Below are positions 12,979 to 14,575 of a stretch of DNA of 14,575 nucleotides, piece by piece. The stretch spans positions 1-14,575 of the forward strand of contig CAZTFV010000031.1 in assembly GCA_964613075.1 (NCBI GenBank), in the 5' to 3' direction. The DNA comes from CAYWEP01 sp964613075. Lineage in GTDB: Bacteria; Patescibacteriota; Microgenomatia; Levybacterales; UBA12049. Below the pieces are notes generated by a model. The model was not told the DNA's origin, did no database searches, and saw only the letters and a list, made by a program, of their open reading frames with translations. The translations under genes and the position numbers were made by a program. Every line of letters begins with the position of its first letter. Within the stretch, counting starts at the first letter, position 1.

Positions 12979-13064
12979 GTCATTGCGAGCGCCTGCCTGC
13001 CGGCAGGCAGGTAGCGAAGCAATCTCATGAGATCGCCACGGCTACTTCGTAGCCTCGCGATGAC
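12979..13064. repeat. GTCATTGCGAG interspersed palindromic repeat with nested palindrome
   Basis: Begins GTCATTGCGAGC and ends CTCGCGATGAC, which are inverted repeats. Between them lie CGAAGCAATCTCATGAGATC and a GGCTAC-TTC-GTAGCC hairpin. The perfect palindrome CCTGCCTGCCGGCAGGCAGG is embedded at 12992-13011. This fills most of the gap between 12895 and 13144; nothing else is seen there except the next promoter. Confidence 0.8.
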
Positions 13065-13125
13065 AGTGTGCTGGTAAAAACTGAATAGATACTGCAGTAC
13101 TTTGTAACAATAAAACGGGGAACTC

Positions 13126-13134
13126 TGCTATAAT
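13126..13134 (+). promoter_or_regulatory. Extended -10 promoter of the 13144 gene
   Basis: TGCTATAAT is a perfect extended -10. It ends 9 nt before ATG 13144, leaving room for a leader of only about 2-3 nt. The -35 region is poor, as expected for an extended -10 promoter. Confidence 0.65.
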
Positions 13135-13143
13135 CTTCTCCTT

Positions 13144-13872
13144 ATGTCGGCAGAGCGACCTACAAATCCAGCGCCAACACCTAAAGAGATGGGAGAACCT
13201 TCGCTAGTCGTTAGACTTACGGCAAGCCCATTACTCAATCAGCTTGTTGATTATATTGCCCAGACAGCAATTGATTGGGAAATGTTTGAAGCATACCTTA
13301 GAGGAAGAAATTTAAAGGCCGATCAGATTATAGCAGCGGGAGGAGTAAAAGGTGTCTTAATGGAGCTGTATCTTGACATGATGATAGCGCATTTCGCAGA
13401 AGGAAGAGAAGATGTTATTCTTAACCCAATTCCTGATGGCGCAAAGACGACAAATTTTGAGTTTTATCGCACAGATATATCAAAAGGAGGTAGGTTTTGT
13501 GTAAAAGAGGGACATACAGGACAGACACACAGCAGAGCGGATTATGACGAGCTCTTGGAAGTAGATGGTCTCCCTGTAATTTTTGAAGCTAAATCAAGCG
13601 TTAGAGGGACAAAAAAATATAGAGCAGCAACTCGGAAAAACCCAATACTAAGAGAACAGCACATCTTACGATTAGCTGTCCCTCTCGCCGAATACTACAA
13701 AACAACCTCGTATATTTACATTGGCTATGCTGTATTTATAATGCCTGAGGCTATTTCTGAAACTTCTTTTACTCAAACAGATTTTAAAGACAGAGGGGGA
13801 ATCCTTCGATCGCTTCCAACTACACATAAAGAATTTGGCAAGCAAGCAAATCTCCTCTTAAAATTCCTTTAG
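13144..13872 (+). CDS. PD-(D/E)XK-like nuclease candidate
   Basis: This 242-aa protein has a pattern fitting the restriction-endonuclease-like fold. Helix GVKGVLMELYLDMMIAHFAE (67-86) carries Glu74. Strand RADYDELLEVDGLPVIFEAK (131-150) supplies Asp135 and Glu148-x-Lys150, the D...ExK metal-binding triad. Arg170/Gln172 in REQHILRLAVPLAEYY (170-185) sit where an auxiliary Arg/Gln often lies. Such proteins cut or resolve DNA or RNA, but many are inactive or act in other ways. The N-terminal ~60 residues look like a helical domain. There is no neighbouring methylase or resolvase partner, so a restriction-modification role is not indicated. The start is fixed by the extended -10 promoter 9 nt upstream. 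Convergent with nadA, 13 bp between the stop codons. Confidence 0.75.
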   Translation: MSAERPTNPAPTPKEMGEPSLVVRLTASPLLNQLVDYIAQTAIDWEMFEAYLRGRNLKADQIIAAGGVKGVLMELYLDMMIAHFAEGREDVILNPIPDGAKTTNFEFYRTDISKGGRFCVKEGHTGQTHSRADYDELLEVDGLPVIFEAKSSVRGTKKYRAATRKNPILREQHILRLAVPLAEYYKTTSYIYIGYAVFIMPEAISETSFTQTDFKDRGGILRSLPTTHKEFGKQANLLLKFL

Positions 13873-13885
13873 TGCTTTGAGTGTC

Positions 13886-14575
13886 CTACTGAATAGCCAG
13901 CATGCGGTTGATGCCGACTTTTGCCTTTTTGGCAGTTGATTTTTGAATATGCACGACTTGCTCATCCTGATAGGGCTTCATTGGGTCGCAGCAATCATTG
14001 CATAATACAATCTCCATTTTGTCTTTTTGCAGAGATGCCAGAAGTTTCTCAAAAGTATTTGCTTTCATAAACCGGCAAACTGCTTTCATAGAGACAGGGA
14101 TAAATATTTTGCCGGGTATTTCTTTTCTGAGTCTGTAGATCATGCCTTTTTCCGTTGCGACCAAAATCTTTTTTGCTTTTGTCACTCTTGCTCGCTCGAT
14201 CATCTGCTCAGTTGAGAGAAAATACGCTTTGCCTTGCGGGATTTTGCCCTCCTGGAGTTTTATAAGACATGACGCAGCACACCCACACTCCGGATGGATC
14301 ATCAGCTCAGCGTCGGGATGGTCAAGCATGGCAATCTCCGAAGCATCAGGGCCGATCAGTTCATGCACATAACACGCTGCCCAGTACTGGCCTTTTCGCA
14401 CATTGTATACTTCGATTTGATCCCAGGTGAGATTTACTCCTTGTTTTTTTGCCAATTCGAGCGCTCGTACCTTCATGACATGACCCAAGAATTTATCAGG
14501 CAAAACAAGAATTTTCTTCTCGGGATTTTTCTTCGCCGCTTCGACAATAATCTTATCGGTGTTACGAGAGGTAGA
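13886..14575 (-). CDS. nadA: Quinolinate synthase, 5' part outside the window
   Basis: Condenses iminoaspartate with dihydroxyacetone phosphate to quinolinate for NAD synthesis, using a [4Fe-4S] cluster. The visible 229 residues are the C-terminal two thirds. They open in STSRNTDKI (the TSxNA-like region), then LPDKFLGHVMK, WAACYVHE with cluster Cys68, HPECGC (94-99), the VATEKGMIYRL block and CRFMKANTFEKL with cluster Cys167; the first cluster Cys lies off the right edge. The frame runs without a stop to 14575, and the apparent TTG start at 14503 is internal. Before the usual NRML end there is an extra Cys-rich stretch, CNDCCDPMKPY (192-202). The stop is 13 bp from the convergent gene. Confidence 0.93.
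   Translation of the reverse strand, partial: STSRNTDKIIVEAAKKNPEKKILVLPDKFLGHVMKVRALELAKKQGVNLTWDQIEVYNVRKGQYWAACYVHELIGPDASEIAMLDHPDAELMIHPECGCAASCLIKLQEGKIPQGKAYFLSTEQMIERARVTKAKKILVATEKGMIYRLRKEIPGKIFIPVSMKAVCRFMKANTFEKLLASLQKDKMEIVLCNDCCDPMKPYQDEQVVHIQKSTAKKAKVGINRMLAIQ

Overview
The window reads as chromosomal DNA of a small-genome bacterium, most likely a Patescibacteria/CPR member and probably in or near the Microgenomates. This is inference from gene content and style, with no phylogeny run. The evidence is a short prolyl-tRNA synthetase, a DnaX/YbaB/Prs neighbourhood, two single-pass 'KELTTVTPLSK'- or TPTP-linker membrane proteins of a type common in that group, very short 5' leaders, and heavy seeding of intergenic DNA by short interspersed repeats. 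TGA is used as a stop (proS, rpsU, ybeY), so this is not a recoded-TGA lineage.

Layout. 1-238: repeat remnants and the proS leader. 239-1441: proS (+). 1446-2069 and 2242-2661: two membrane-anchored proteins on the minus strand. 2882-3784: DHH-like phosphoesterase (+). 3907-4230: HIT-family protein (+). 4306-5669: an AT-rich three-gene cassette (+): a small basic GRLGGKKGG protein, an SDH_sah-type ClpP-fold serine protease and a 74-aa protein. It is followed by a broken IS1-like transposase (5690-5931). 6111-6293: ribosomal protein bS21. 6521-6910: ybeY. 7075-8694: dnaX. 8858-9151: ybaB/ebfC. 9185-9562: a small charged protein. 9577-10554: prs. 10918-11661: a membrane-anchored protein. 11705-12895: an alpha/beta-hydrolase-like protein. 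13144-13872: a PD-(D/E)XK-like nuclease candidate. 13886-14575: nadA (-), cut by the right edge.

Functionally the core is information processing and nucleotide metabolism: tRNA charging, ribosome subunit and rRNA maturation, the DNA polymerase III clamp loader, PRPP synthesis and quinolinate synthesis. Single-gene units of unknown function are scattered between these.

Three patterns stand out. (1) At least four in-frame segments of dnaX are copies or relatives of the repeats that fill neighbouring intergenic DNA; the largest sits inside the zinc module. (2) Several genes have a sigma70-like -10 box ending only 6-9 nt before the start codon, implying leaderless mRNAs, while ybaB and rpsU have Shine-Dalgarno sites. 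(3) The AT-rich protease cassette beside the transposase remnant looks horizontally acquired, and its protease gene has coding sequence running upstream of any standard start codon.
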